From: an uncultured Prevotella sp.
Lineage (GTDB): Bacteria; Bacteroidota; Bacteroidia; Bacteroidales; Bacteroidaceae
Length of the DNA: 5,153 nucleotides
NCBI GenBank assembly: GCA_937906765.1
Contig: CALCUV010000173.1
Coordinates: forward strand, 1-5,153
Direction of reading: 5' to 3'
Within the stretch, counting starts at the first letter, position 1, and each line of letters begins with the position of its first letter. Below the pieces are notes generated by a model that saw only the letters and a list, made by a program, of their open reading frames with translations, was not told the DNA's origin and ran no database searches. Position numbers and translations under genes: made by a program. This document shows positions 1 through 5,153 of the stretch, one piece after another.

Positions 1-513
1 ATTTACAGTCTGCCCGTTAAGGACTACCACGTGGATTATGTGCGTCCGCAAACCAGTGGCGACCGTCAGGATGTGCGTTGGGTAACATTCTATGGCGCTA
101 ATGGCGACGGTATTAAGGTAGAAACTGAAGGCCAGGTGAATATGACCATCGACAACTACACAGATGCTTACATGCACAACTACCTCCACCAATGGCAAAT
201 GGATGCTTCCGATGATATTTTCGTAAACTTCGACGTAGCACAACTCGGTGTGGGCAACGGTTCTTGCGGTGCCGGCGTTTTGAGTAAGTACGTGCTTCCT
301 GCAAGTGGCACTTACACTTACAAGCTCCGCTTCTCTTACGTTGAGGAAGCCACTACGGGCATCGAACAACTCCCCAGCGTGCCCCAGAGTGAAGCAACGG
401 GCGATGCGTCTATCTATAACATCCACGGCGTTGTAGTAGGCAACACAGCAAATCCCACATCGCTCCCCAAGGGTATCTATATTGCCAACGGAAAGAAGTT
501 TATCGTGAAGTAA
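1..513 (+). CDS. GH2 beta-galactosidase, C-terminal part (5' truncated by window edge)
   Basis: The reading frame is open from base 1, so the visible 170 residues are the end of a longer protein; the GTG at 31 is an internal valine codon, not a start. The segment DYVRPQTSGDRQDVRW (about residues 11-26) and the stretch FDVAQLGVGNGSCGAG followed by YVLPASGTYTYKLRF match the last domain of LacZ-type GH2 enzymes (Bgal_small_N, domain 5), which completes the active site and hydrolyses terminal beta-galactosides. Where E. coli LacZ has Trp999 after the GxG loop, this protein appears to have Cys (C89 of the visible part), a variant I recall from other GH2 subfamilies. After a short linker, residues 138-170 form a sorting tail (YNIHG, LPKGIYI, GKKFIVK) typical of T9SS-type cargo, so a secreted or surface location is inferred. 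The catalytic domain lies outside the window, so exact substrate specificity cannot be judged. The stop is TAA at 511-513. Confidence 0.88.
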   Translation: MYSLPVKDYHVDYVRPQTSGDRQDVRWVTFYGANGDGIKVETEGQVNMTIDNYTDAYMHNYLHQWQMDASDDIFVNFDVAQLGVGNGSCGAGVLSKYVLPASGTYTYKLRFSYVEEATTGIEQLPSVPQSEATGDASIYNIHGVVVGNTANPTSLPKGIYIANGKKFIVK

Positions 514-596
514 ACTAACGACCTATGACGTTTTGCAGGCGCTCCTTTCGCATGTAGTTAATCATAACTTCAAACGAATTTGACCTACGTAAAACG

Positions 597-659
597 GCAT
601 CTCAAATACGAAAAACGAAGTCTCAAAGAATTTAAATTAAGTCTCAAACAATTTGAATT
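597..659 (+). repeat. Three 21-bp-spaced direct repeats with TCTCAAA core
   Basis: The core TCTCAAA occurs at 600-606, 621-627 and 642-648, exactly 21 bp apart. The units at 618-638 and 639-659 differ at only two of 21 positions; the first unit (597-617) shares mainly the core. A 21-bp period is about two helical turns, so the cores face the same side of the DNA, as in arrays of regulator binding sites. A protein-binding role is inference. Confidence 0.7.
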
Positions 660-675
660 CTTTGAGACTTAATTT
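618..675. repeat. Long AT-rich inverted repeat with two mutually exclusive hairpins
   Basis: Arm 618-638 pairs with 650-670 (15 perfect pairs, one T-G wobble, five more pairs) around an 11-nt loop. That loop is itself another copy of the repeat core, so arm 634-648 can instead pair perfectly over 15 bp with 661-675 around a 12-nt loop. The two folds share the 3' arm and cannot coexist. The right arm runs into TAATTTT, so the element could act as a weak terminator for the beta-galactosidase transcript, or as a palindromic operator upstream of the hexosaminidase promoter. Confidence 0.75.
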
Positions 676-755
676 TGCCCTTGATTCTAAGATTTTTAAG
701 GAATCGGCACACAATGCCTATTCTGACAGTCTTGACGGCGAAATTTGCGGATTCG

Positions 756-790
756 TTTCAACTCATTTATCAAAAAAACGTATCTTTGCA
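756..790 (+). promoter_or_regulatory. Bacteroidota-type promoter of the hexosaminidase gene
   Basis: TATCTTTGC at 781-789 fits the Bacteroidota -7 element TAnnTTTG. TTTC at 756-759 is a near match to the -33 TTTG, with 21 bp between the elements. Transcription would start near 796, giving a leader of about 29 nt before the ATG at 825. That leader has no Shine-Dalgarno sequence, which is usual in this phylum. Confidence 0.75.
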
Positions 791-824
791 AGGATAATAT
801 TCATTTCTAACTCACACTAATCCT

Positions 825-3800
825 ATGAAAAAAATAGCGATGATGCTGTCGTGTCTGTTCTGCGGATGCATGAGCCTTTTGGCACAAGGTTTCCCCACAA
901 TCAGCGACGACGAAACCACAAAGTGGTATCTCATTCAGTTTATGAATGGTGGCAATGCCTTAACTGCGGCGTCAAGTGGTGCAGAAATTACCACATCTGC
1001 CCCTGTTGCGAACGACGCTCAGCAGTGGAAGATTACGGGTAACGAAACTGACGGTTACCAGTTTACGAACAAGAAGGGATACACCCTCTATGTAGGTTCT
1101 GCTAGTCTCAACCAAAAGGTACATGCTGCGACTTCAACTGCGGGCAAGGTATCTCAATTTACCATCACCGAAACTCCCTATAGCGCCTATAGCGGAGCGT
1201 TTGAAATCCATCCCAAGGGCAACTCCGGCGTTTCGTTTAACCTTTGGGGAGGTCCCGCTGAAAATCGCGGGGTTGGTCTTTGGAATAGTTCAAATGACCA
1301 AAACAACCCCGTAAAATTCGTTGAGGTGAAGGCGTTTGAAGAACTCGGCAAGATTTCTATCATCCCCTATCCCGCATCATTGACAATCACGAACGAAGAA
1401 GCACGTTTCGAGGTCAACACTCTTACAGCCATCGCTTACACTGGCGAACAGATGAAGGAGCATGCCGAAGCGTTTGCCGCACAACTCAAGAAGGCATCAG
1501 GCATTGAGTTAGTAGTCAAGGAAGCCGGCGAAACTGCTGGTCAGGGTGAAATTTGGTTTGGCACAGATGCCACACAACCCAAGGAAGGCTACACCCTCAA
1601 CATCACAGATGCCGGTGTGGAAATCAAGGCTTCCGAATTCTCAGGTTGGTTCTACGGTTTGCAGACATTGAAGCAGTTGATGCCCCGCGAATTCTTCCTT
1701 TCCGAAGTGAAGAGTGGCGCAGATTGGACACTTCCCTACGTAGCCATCACCGACAAACCCCACCTCGGTCACCGCGGTTACATGCTCGACATCGCCCGCC
1801 ACTTCTTTAACAAGGAAGAAGTGAAGAAGGTGCTCGACATCATGGCTCTTTACAAAATGAACCGCTTCCACTGGCACTTGACTGACGACCAAGGATGGCG
1901 TATTGAAATTCCCGAATACCCCAAACTCACAGAAGTGGGCGCCATTCGCTCAGGTTCGTTCAGCAATCCGGGTGACGGCCAACAGTTCTTCGACGACACA
2001 GAATACGGTCGCGGAATGTGGTATTCTAAGGAAGACTTGAAGGAAGTTGTTGCTTATGCTCTTGCGCGTAACATTGAAATTATGCCCGAAGTTGACCTTC
2101 CCGGTCACATGGTTGCGGCAGTTACGGCGTATCCCGAGTTTAGTTGCGACCCCACAAAGAGTTATGAAGTGCGCATCAATAGTGGTATTTCTCACGACGT
2201 CTTGAACATTGGTGACGACAAGGTGATTGACTTCCTCAAGTGTATCATGGACAACTTGGCAGAAGTATTCCCCCACCAATACATCCACTTCGGTGGTGAC
2301 GAATGTCCCACAGAACAATGGGCACAAAACGAACTTTGCTTGAAGCGTGTAGAAGAACTCGGCCTTGATGGCGTACATCAATTGCAGAGTTGGTTGGTAG
2401 AAGAACTCGGTACGTATGTTAAGGAAAAGTATAACCGCGACATCGTCGTTTGGGACGAACTTTTGGCACACTGGAACGACGACAACAAAATTAAGCCCGT
2501 AGTGATGGCATGGAACGGCATTGGCTTCAGCGGACAAGCAGCTGACCGCGGCATGAAATCCATTATCGTGCCTTACCAAGTGCTCTACCTCGACTTCCTT
2601 CAGGCTTATGTGAAAGACCGTTTCGTTGACGAACTCTACAATGGCGGTTGGAGCGACGAAAACAACCATGTTAATCCCCTCGATGAGATTTACACATTCG
2701 ACCCCCTCAGCAACCTTTCAGGACGTGAGGAATTTGCGCTCGGTGTTCAGGGTAACATGTGGACAGAAACCACTAACGACATCGATGAAGTAGAATACCA
2801 ACTCCTTCCCCGTATGTTCGCCCTTGCAGAAATCGGTTGGTTGCCCACAGCTAAGAAAGACTGGGTAGGCTTCTACCGTCGCATGCAAACACATGACGAA
2901 ATCCTCGACGCACTTGACTATAAGTACGGCAAGCACTTCATTGAACCCGCAGAATATAGCGCAGAAGAACAACTCGTTCGCGAAGCGGCTGACGTGTTAA
3001 AGAATAGCGTGCGCGGTGCAGTAGGTTATCCCGCTGCCGACCTCTTTGATGCGCTTCAAGATGCCTATAACGTAGCAACAAGTGACGCTCTCGATGCAGC
3101 ACCTGAGAAACTCGAAGCACTCCAAGCAGCTCTCGACGCATACAAAGCGGCTCCCGTAGTAATGCCTCAGGAAGGCAAGACTTACCAAGTCGTTTCGGCG
3201 TCAACATACTACAAGCGCCAATACATTGGTTCTACTATGTATGAAAAGGATGGCAAAGTGCGCTTCCACTATACGCCTCAGACAGAACCCGAAGAGTTAT
3301 GGCAGTTCACAGCTACCGAAGGTGGTTTCACCATGACTAACCTTTACAGCGGTAACAAACTCACGATGGGCAATTATAATACTGCAATCACGGTTGCAGA
3401 AGGAGAAGGCACTGCCGTTCGTATTGATAAGGCTACGATTGCTACTCAGGATTTCAAGTATATCCCTGGTGTCGTTACGATTTCTTCAGTTGACGGTTAC
3501 AATGCCGCAATGACAGGCAAGGTAAAGCGCCTCAGCGCTGAATGTTCGGGTGATGTTTACGCTAAGGACGAAGCTGCGCTCTGCTATAATGGTACTTGGA
3601 CGATTGTCGAGGTAGTTGATTTCACTGCTCAGTTGGAAGGTCTCGTGAAGAAGTGCGAAATTCTCACCATCAAGGCGAAGCCCGGTGAAATGAACCAGTA
3701 CACGGAAGAAGCACTTGACTTCCTCCAGTCACAGCTCATTACTCCCGCGAAGACAACTCTCGAAGCAGGCGCCGTAAGCGAAGCACAGTACTTGGCATAC

Positions 3801-4388
3801 CTCGCTATCTACCAACAGTTCCAGGCTATGGAGCGCACAAGTATTGCTCAAAGCCTCAAGGAAGACACTTACTACTACCTCCGCAACGTATGGTTCGGCA
3901 AGTATGCCGCAGCCAATGTTTCATCTAAGTTGGTAGTTCCCGCAGATAAGTCTAAAGCAGACCGCTTCCTCTGGCGCATTGAAAAGAAGAACAATGGAAA
4001 GATTGTTATCTACAACAAGGCAACAGAAACTGCGGCTTACCCCACTGCATATAGCGGAGAAACAGCCGTAAAACTCGGTCAGGAATATCTTTGGACCCTT
4101 GAAGAACGCACACTTGACGGTAAGACAGGAATCTGTATCATCAACGACAGCGGCACTTCCAGTTGGTACACCAACCCCAACTCTTGGCAGTACATCTTGC
4201 TCAAAGATTTCTGGGGCGCTTGTACTTGGGAATTCCAGGAAAGCGGTGTAGAAGTTCCCACTGCTATTATTGGTGCAAATCTTGACGAAAAGGGCGCTAC
4301 TACTTACGACCTTAGCGGTCGTCGCACAGACAATGCAACACAACCCGGTATTTACATCGTAAATGGAACTAAGGTTGTTGTAAAGTAA
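825..4388 (+). CDS. Secreted multimodular GH20 beta-N-acetylhexosaminidase
   Basis: A retaining exo-hydrolase predicted to release terminal beta-linked GlcNAc or GalNAc by substrate-assisted catalysis. Residues 1-21 are a signal peptide (two lysines, hydrophobic core, LLAQ end). Order: beta-trefoil-like module about 25-170; GH20b domain about 177-305; GH20 catalytic barrel about 310-690; helical segment about 705-780; second trefoil-like module about 784-932; helical segment about 934-1008; third module about 1012-1138; sorting tail about 1141-1187. The active site looks complete: R317, D424/H428 in EVDLPGH, the catalytic pair D492-E493 in HFGGDE, W543, W563, Y588 and D590 (YLD), W646 and E648. 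At 1187 aa it is far longer than typical GH20 enzymes because of the added modules. The trefoil-like modules probably bind glycans, and the tail (YDLSG, PGIYIVNG, TKVVVK) suggests T9SS export. The ATG at 825 was chosen because it gives the lysine-rich signal-peptide start and sits correctly behind the promoter. Module boundaries are approximate; the GH20 call is secure, the exact substrate is not. Confidence 0.96.
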   Translation: MKKIAMMLSCLFCGCMSLLAQGFPTISDDETTKWYLIQFMNGGNALTAASSGAEITTSAPVANDAQQWKITGNETDGYQFTNKKGYTLYVGSASLNQKVHAATSTAGKVSQFTITETPYSAYSGAFEIHPKGNSGVSFNLWGGPAENRGVGLWNSSNDQNNPVKFVEVKAFEELGKISIIPYPASLTITNEEARFEVNTLTAIAYTGEQMKEHAEAFAAQLKKASGIELVVKEAGETAGQGEIWFGTDATQPKEGYTLNITDAGVEIKASEFSGWFYGLQTLKQLMPREFFLSEVKSGADWTLPYVAITDKPHLGHRGYMLDIARHFFNKEEVKKVLDIMALYKMNRFHWHLTDDQGWRIEIPEYPKLTEVGAIRSGSFSNPGDGQQFFDDTEYGRGMWYSKEDLKEVVAYALARNIEIMPEVDLPGHMVAAVTAYPEFSCDPTKSYEVRINSGISHDVLNIGDDKVIDFLKCIMDNLAEVFPHQYIHFGGDECPTEQWAQNELCLKRVEELGLDGVHQLQSWLVEELGTYVKEKYNRDIVVWDELLAHWNDDNKIKPVVMAWNGIGFSGQAADRGMKSIIVPYQVLYLDFLQAYVKDRFVDELYNGGWSDENNHVNPLDEIYTFDPLSNLSGREEFALGVQGNMWTETTNDIDEVEYQLLPRMFALAEIGWLPTAKKDWVGFYRRMQTHDEILDALDYKYGKHFIEPAEYSAEEQLVREAADVLKNSVRGAVGYPAADLFDALQDAYNVATSDALDAAPEKLEALQAALDAYKAAPVVMPQEGKTYQVVSASTYYKRQYIGSTMYEKDGKVRFHYTPQTEPEELWQFTATEGGFTMTNLYSGNKLTMGNYNTAITVAEGEGTAVRIDKATIATQDFKYIPGVVTISSVDGYNAAMTGKVKRLSAECSGDVYAKDEAALCYNGTWTIVEVVDFTAQLEGLVKKCEILTIKAKPGEMNQYTEEALDFLQSQLITPAKTTLEAGAVSEAQYLAYLAIYQQFQAMERTSIAQSLKEDTYYYLRNVWFGKYAAANVSSKLVVPADKSKADRFLWRIEKKNNGKIVIYNKATETAAYPTAYSGETAVKLGQEYLWTLEERTLDGKTGICIINDSGTSSWYTNPNSWQYILLKDFWGACTWEFQESGVEVPTAIIGANLDEKGATTYDLSGRRTDNATQPGIYIVNGTKVVVK

Positions 4389-4445
4389 TCACAGACTTCT
4401 ACCCTGGTTAAGAACAACAAAAACCAAGGATCAGAAATTCAACCA

Positions 4446-4488
4446 AGGAGGTGCATCAGAATCATTTTGGTGCATCTCCTATTTTTTG
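4446..4488 (+). terminator. Rho-independent terminator of the hexosaminidase gene
   Basis: Arm 4446-4457 (AGGAGGTGCATC) pairs with 4469-4480 (GGTGCATCTCCT) over 12 positions with two wobbles and an 11-nt loop, followed by a six-T run at 4482-4487. It lies about 58 bp after the stop codon, and nothing coding intervenes. Confidence 0.88.
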
Positions 4489-4534
4489 TGATACCATCTT
4501 TCGCAGGCAACGATTAAAAAATTACGTCCCCGAG

Positions 4535-4565
4535 TTTGTCAATATAAAAAAAGTTTGTACTTTTG
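4535..4565 (+). promoter_or_regulatory. Consensus Bacteroidota promoter of the tRNA-Gln gene
   Basis: TTTG at 4535-4538 and TACTTTTG at 4558-4565 match the -33 and -7 elements, with 19 bp between them. The expected start near 4571-4573 leaves a pre-tRNA leader of about 35 nt. Confidence 0.85.
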
Positions 4566-4570
4566 CAGTC

Positions 4571-4593
4571 GAAACAAGAGGGCATCTTGTTTC
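4571..4593 (+). other. Hairpin in the 5' leader of pre-tRNA-Gln
   Basis: GAAACAAGA (4571-4579) and TCTTGTTTC (4585-4593) form a perfect 9-bp stem with a GGGCA loop, right at the predicted transcript start and 12 nt ahead of the mature tRNA. It has no T-run, so it is not an obvious terminator. A role in 5' stability or RNase P processing is only a guess. Confidence 0.65.
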
Positions 4594-4605
4594 ACACATA
4601 ACGTT

Positions 4606-4677
4606 TGGGGTATGGTGTAATTGGCAACACTACAGATTCTGGTCCTGTCTTTCCTGGTTCGAGTCCGGGTACCCCAA
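4606..4677 (+). tRNA. tRNA-Gln(CUG)
   Basis: A 72-nt cloverleaf. The acceptor stem TGGGGTA (4606-4612) pairs with TACCCCA (4670-4676), with A4677 as discriminator; the weak U1-A72 pair is typical of tRNA-Gln. The D stem is GTGT/ACAC (4615-4618/4627-4630). The anticodon loop TTCTGGT (4637-4643) gives anticodon CTG at 4639-4641. The T arm is CCTGG, TTCGAGT, CCGGG (4653-4669) with one wobble. The last anticodon-stem position, A4636 opposite C4644 (31-39), is mismatched. CCA is not encoded and would be added after transcription. It decodes CAG glutamine codons. Confidence 0.95.
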
Positions 4678-4679
4678 CA

Positions 4680-4719
4680 AAAATCAGCGAGTCTCCACTG
4701 CGGATGACTCGCTGATTTT
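4680..4719 (+). terminator. Terminator of the tRNA-Gln transcript
   Basis: A perfect 14-bp inverted repeat (4680-4693 with 4706-4719) can be extended inside by TCC/GGA around a small loop. It begins 3 nt after the tRNA and ends in a T-run that forms part of the stem. The reverse strand also ends in Ts, so the hairpin may stop transcription from both sides. Confidence 0.9.
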
Positions 4720-4804
4720 GTATGTTATAACTTGAAGGCGGAAGACTATGCCCTATCGCTAAAAACAAATAAGACCTATTGCTTCTTTATTCTCACGCCC
4801 CCCT

Positions 4805-4844
4805 CACAAAGTGAGACAAAATTGAAATTTAGTGGCACTTTGTG
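4805..4844. repeat. 9-bp inverted repeat CACAAAGTG/CACTTTGTG
   Basis: A perfect 9-bp stem with a 22-nt spacer; its left arm overlaps the smaller palindrome CTCAC-AAA-GTGAG (4803-4815), so two folds compete. No T-run follows and no gene is attached, so no function can be assigned. Confidence 0.5.
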
Positions 4845-4921
4845 CGCCGTATTTGGGTACTTAATTCTTCTAAAAACGGACTTTGTGTTTAGTAACGTAA
4901 AAAACCGAGGACATACAATCC

Positions 4922-5050
4922 CTATTCCTCGTTGCAAAATGCGAACGAATCGTTGCGTTTAAAGAAATCCTTTACAACAGGCGCAACAGTCTCACGCGCA
5001 TTTCCCTCCCAAGCAACTCCCCAAAAGGGTTGGGACACAGAAACGGACAC
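4922..5050 (-). CDS. Possible small ORF, 42 codons, unrecognised
   Basis: On the minus strand an open frame runs from GTG at 5050 to TAG at 4922-4924, encoding 42 residues that include QPFWGVAWEGNARE and a plausible amphipathic stretch (TVAPVVKDFFKRN). I do not recognise it. There is no ATG, no signal peptide and no promoter; it starts just past the tRNA-Pro terminator. The protein-like composition suggests either a degraded gene remnant or chance. It could equally be a piece of a dispersed intergenic repeat. Confidence 0.2.
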   Translation of the reverse strand: MSVSVSQPFWGVAWEGNARETVAPVVKDFFKRNDSFAFCNEE

Positions 5051-5054
5051 AAAG

Positions 5055-5089
5055 AAAAAGCATTGACAATCTTTCGACTATCAATGCTT
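5055..5089 (-). terminator. Terminator of the minus-strand tRNA-Pro gene
   Basis: Read on the minus strand, AAGCATTGA (5089-5081) pairs with TCAATGCTT (5066-5058). The interior continues through a wobble pair into AGTC-GAAA-GATT, a GNRA-type tetraloop, giving about 14 pairs in all. A T-rich tail follows (TTTTTCTTT). It lies about 10 nt beyond the tRNA 3' end. Confidence 0.85.
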
Positions 5090-5099
5090 CACAATTCAG

Positions 5100-5153
5100 T
5101 CGGGGTGACTGGAATCGAACCAGCGACCTCACGCCCCCCAGACGCGCACTCTA
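5100..5153 (-). tRNA. tRNA-Pro(GGG), 3' portion (5' end outside window)
   Basis: On the minus strand the 3' acceptor half CACCCCG (5107-5101) and discriminator A (5100) are preceded by the T arm GCTGG, TTCGATT, CCAGT. The anticodon arm is CGCGT, loop CTGGGGG, GCGTG, giving anticodon GGG. The acceptor implies a C1-G72 pair, the hallmark of bacterial tRNA-Pro, which supports the identity. The 5' acceptor strand and most of the D arm lie beyond the window. CCA is not encoded. Confidence 0.9.

Larger units (their letters stand above)
514..824. other. Intergenic region between the two glycosidase genes
   Basis: This 311-bp AT-rich gap has no plausible coding sequence on either strand. It contains the 21-bp-spaced repeat/hairpin cluster (597-675) and the promoter of the hexosaminidase gene (756-790). 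No strong GC-rich terminator directly follows the upstream stop codon; the AT-rich hairpin at 618-670 is the best candidate. The remaining stretches (514-596 and 676-755) show only weak, short complementarities that I would not annotate. Confidence 0.7.
4720..5054. other. Intergenic region between the convergent tRNA genes, no clear gene
   Basis: I see no gene with recognisable homology here. Small symmetric elements are present: CTCAC-AAA-GTGAG at 4803-4815 and CACAAAGTG (4805-4813) with its inverse CACTTTGTG (4836-4844). A further ACTTTGTG copy follows near 4881. A plus-strand open frame from TTG 4732 to 4962 has no recognisable features and is probably chance. Confidence 0.6.

Noticed and set aside
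597..675. CRISPR array
   Set aside because: The repeats are contiguous 21-bp units without unique spacers, only about three copies exist, and no cas gene is present.
825..890. Lipoprotein signal (cysteines at residues 10, 13 and 15)
   Set aside because: None sits in a good lipobox, the hydrophobic core continues past them to an LLAQ cleavage-type end, and no acidic surface-export signal follows the cysteines; a sorting tail also fits signal peptidase I.
1950..2669. 239-codon open frame on the minus strand
   Set aside because: It lies wholly inside the GH20 catalytic domain, whose plus-strand product has complete family motifs; the antisense frame is a by-product of codon bias and shows no recognisable domain.
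4451..4735. 94-codon plus-strand frame
   Set aside because: It begins inside the terminator stem and runs through the tRNA promoter and the whole tRNA-Gln gene, so it is not a real gene.
4732..4962. 76-codon plus-strand frame starting at TTG
   Set aside because: It starts just after the tRNA terminator with a rare start codon and no promoter, and its product has no recognisable domain or membrane pattern; it probably reflects chance openness.
4606..5153. Integrated element bounded by the tRNA genes
   Set aside because: No integrase, transposase or direct repeat of a tRNA 3' end is visible; only the weak minus-strand ORF hints at a remnant.

Overview
The window looks like a chromosomal segment of a gut-type Bacteroidales bacterium, most likely Prevotellaceae. 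Three things point there: promoter elements of the Bacteroidota type (TAnnTTTG with an upstream TTTG) in front of a gene and a tRNA, start sites without a Shine-Dalgarno sequence, and secreted glycoside hydrolases ending in a short C-terminal sorting tail of the Bacteroidota type IX secretion (T9SS) kind. The genus assignment is inference.

Layout. Positions 1-513 hold the 3' end of a GH2 beta-galactosidase gene cut by the window edge (LacZ-type last domain plus sorting tail). Positions 514-824 are intergenic, with a set of 21-bp-spaced repeats that can fold into two competing hairpins and, closer to the next gene, a promoter. Positions 825-4388 encode a very long (1187 aa) GH20 beta-N-acetylhexosaminidase with a complete active site, three beta-trefoil-like modules, two helical spacers and the same kind of sorting tail. 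A hairpin terminator follows at 4446-4488. A separate unit then runs from a consensus promoter, through a 5'-leader hairpin, to tRNA-Gln(CUG) and a strong terminator at 4680-4719. The 4720-5054 interval has no convincing gene; it holds small inverted repeats and one weak 42-codon minus-strand ORF. The right edge carries the 3' part of a convergent minus-strand tRNA-Pro(GGG) with its own terminator.

How the genes fit together. A secreted beta-galactosidase and a secreted beta-N-acetylhexosaminidase would successively remove terminal galactose and GlcNAc/GalNAc from N-acetyllactosamine-type glycans such as mucin O-glycans, N-glycans or milk oligosaccharides. This pairing is inferred from families and adjacency. 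The promoter and repeats between the genes suggest they are neighbours rather than a tight operon. No SusC/SusD pair, regulator, mobile element or CRISPR array is visible. I found no clear new biological system. The most unusual items are the repeat/hairpin array upstream of the hexosaminidase, the hexosaminidase architecture, the tRNA-Gln leader hairpin and an A-C mismatch in its anticodon stem.
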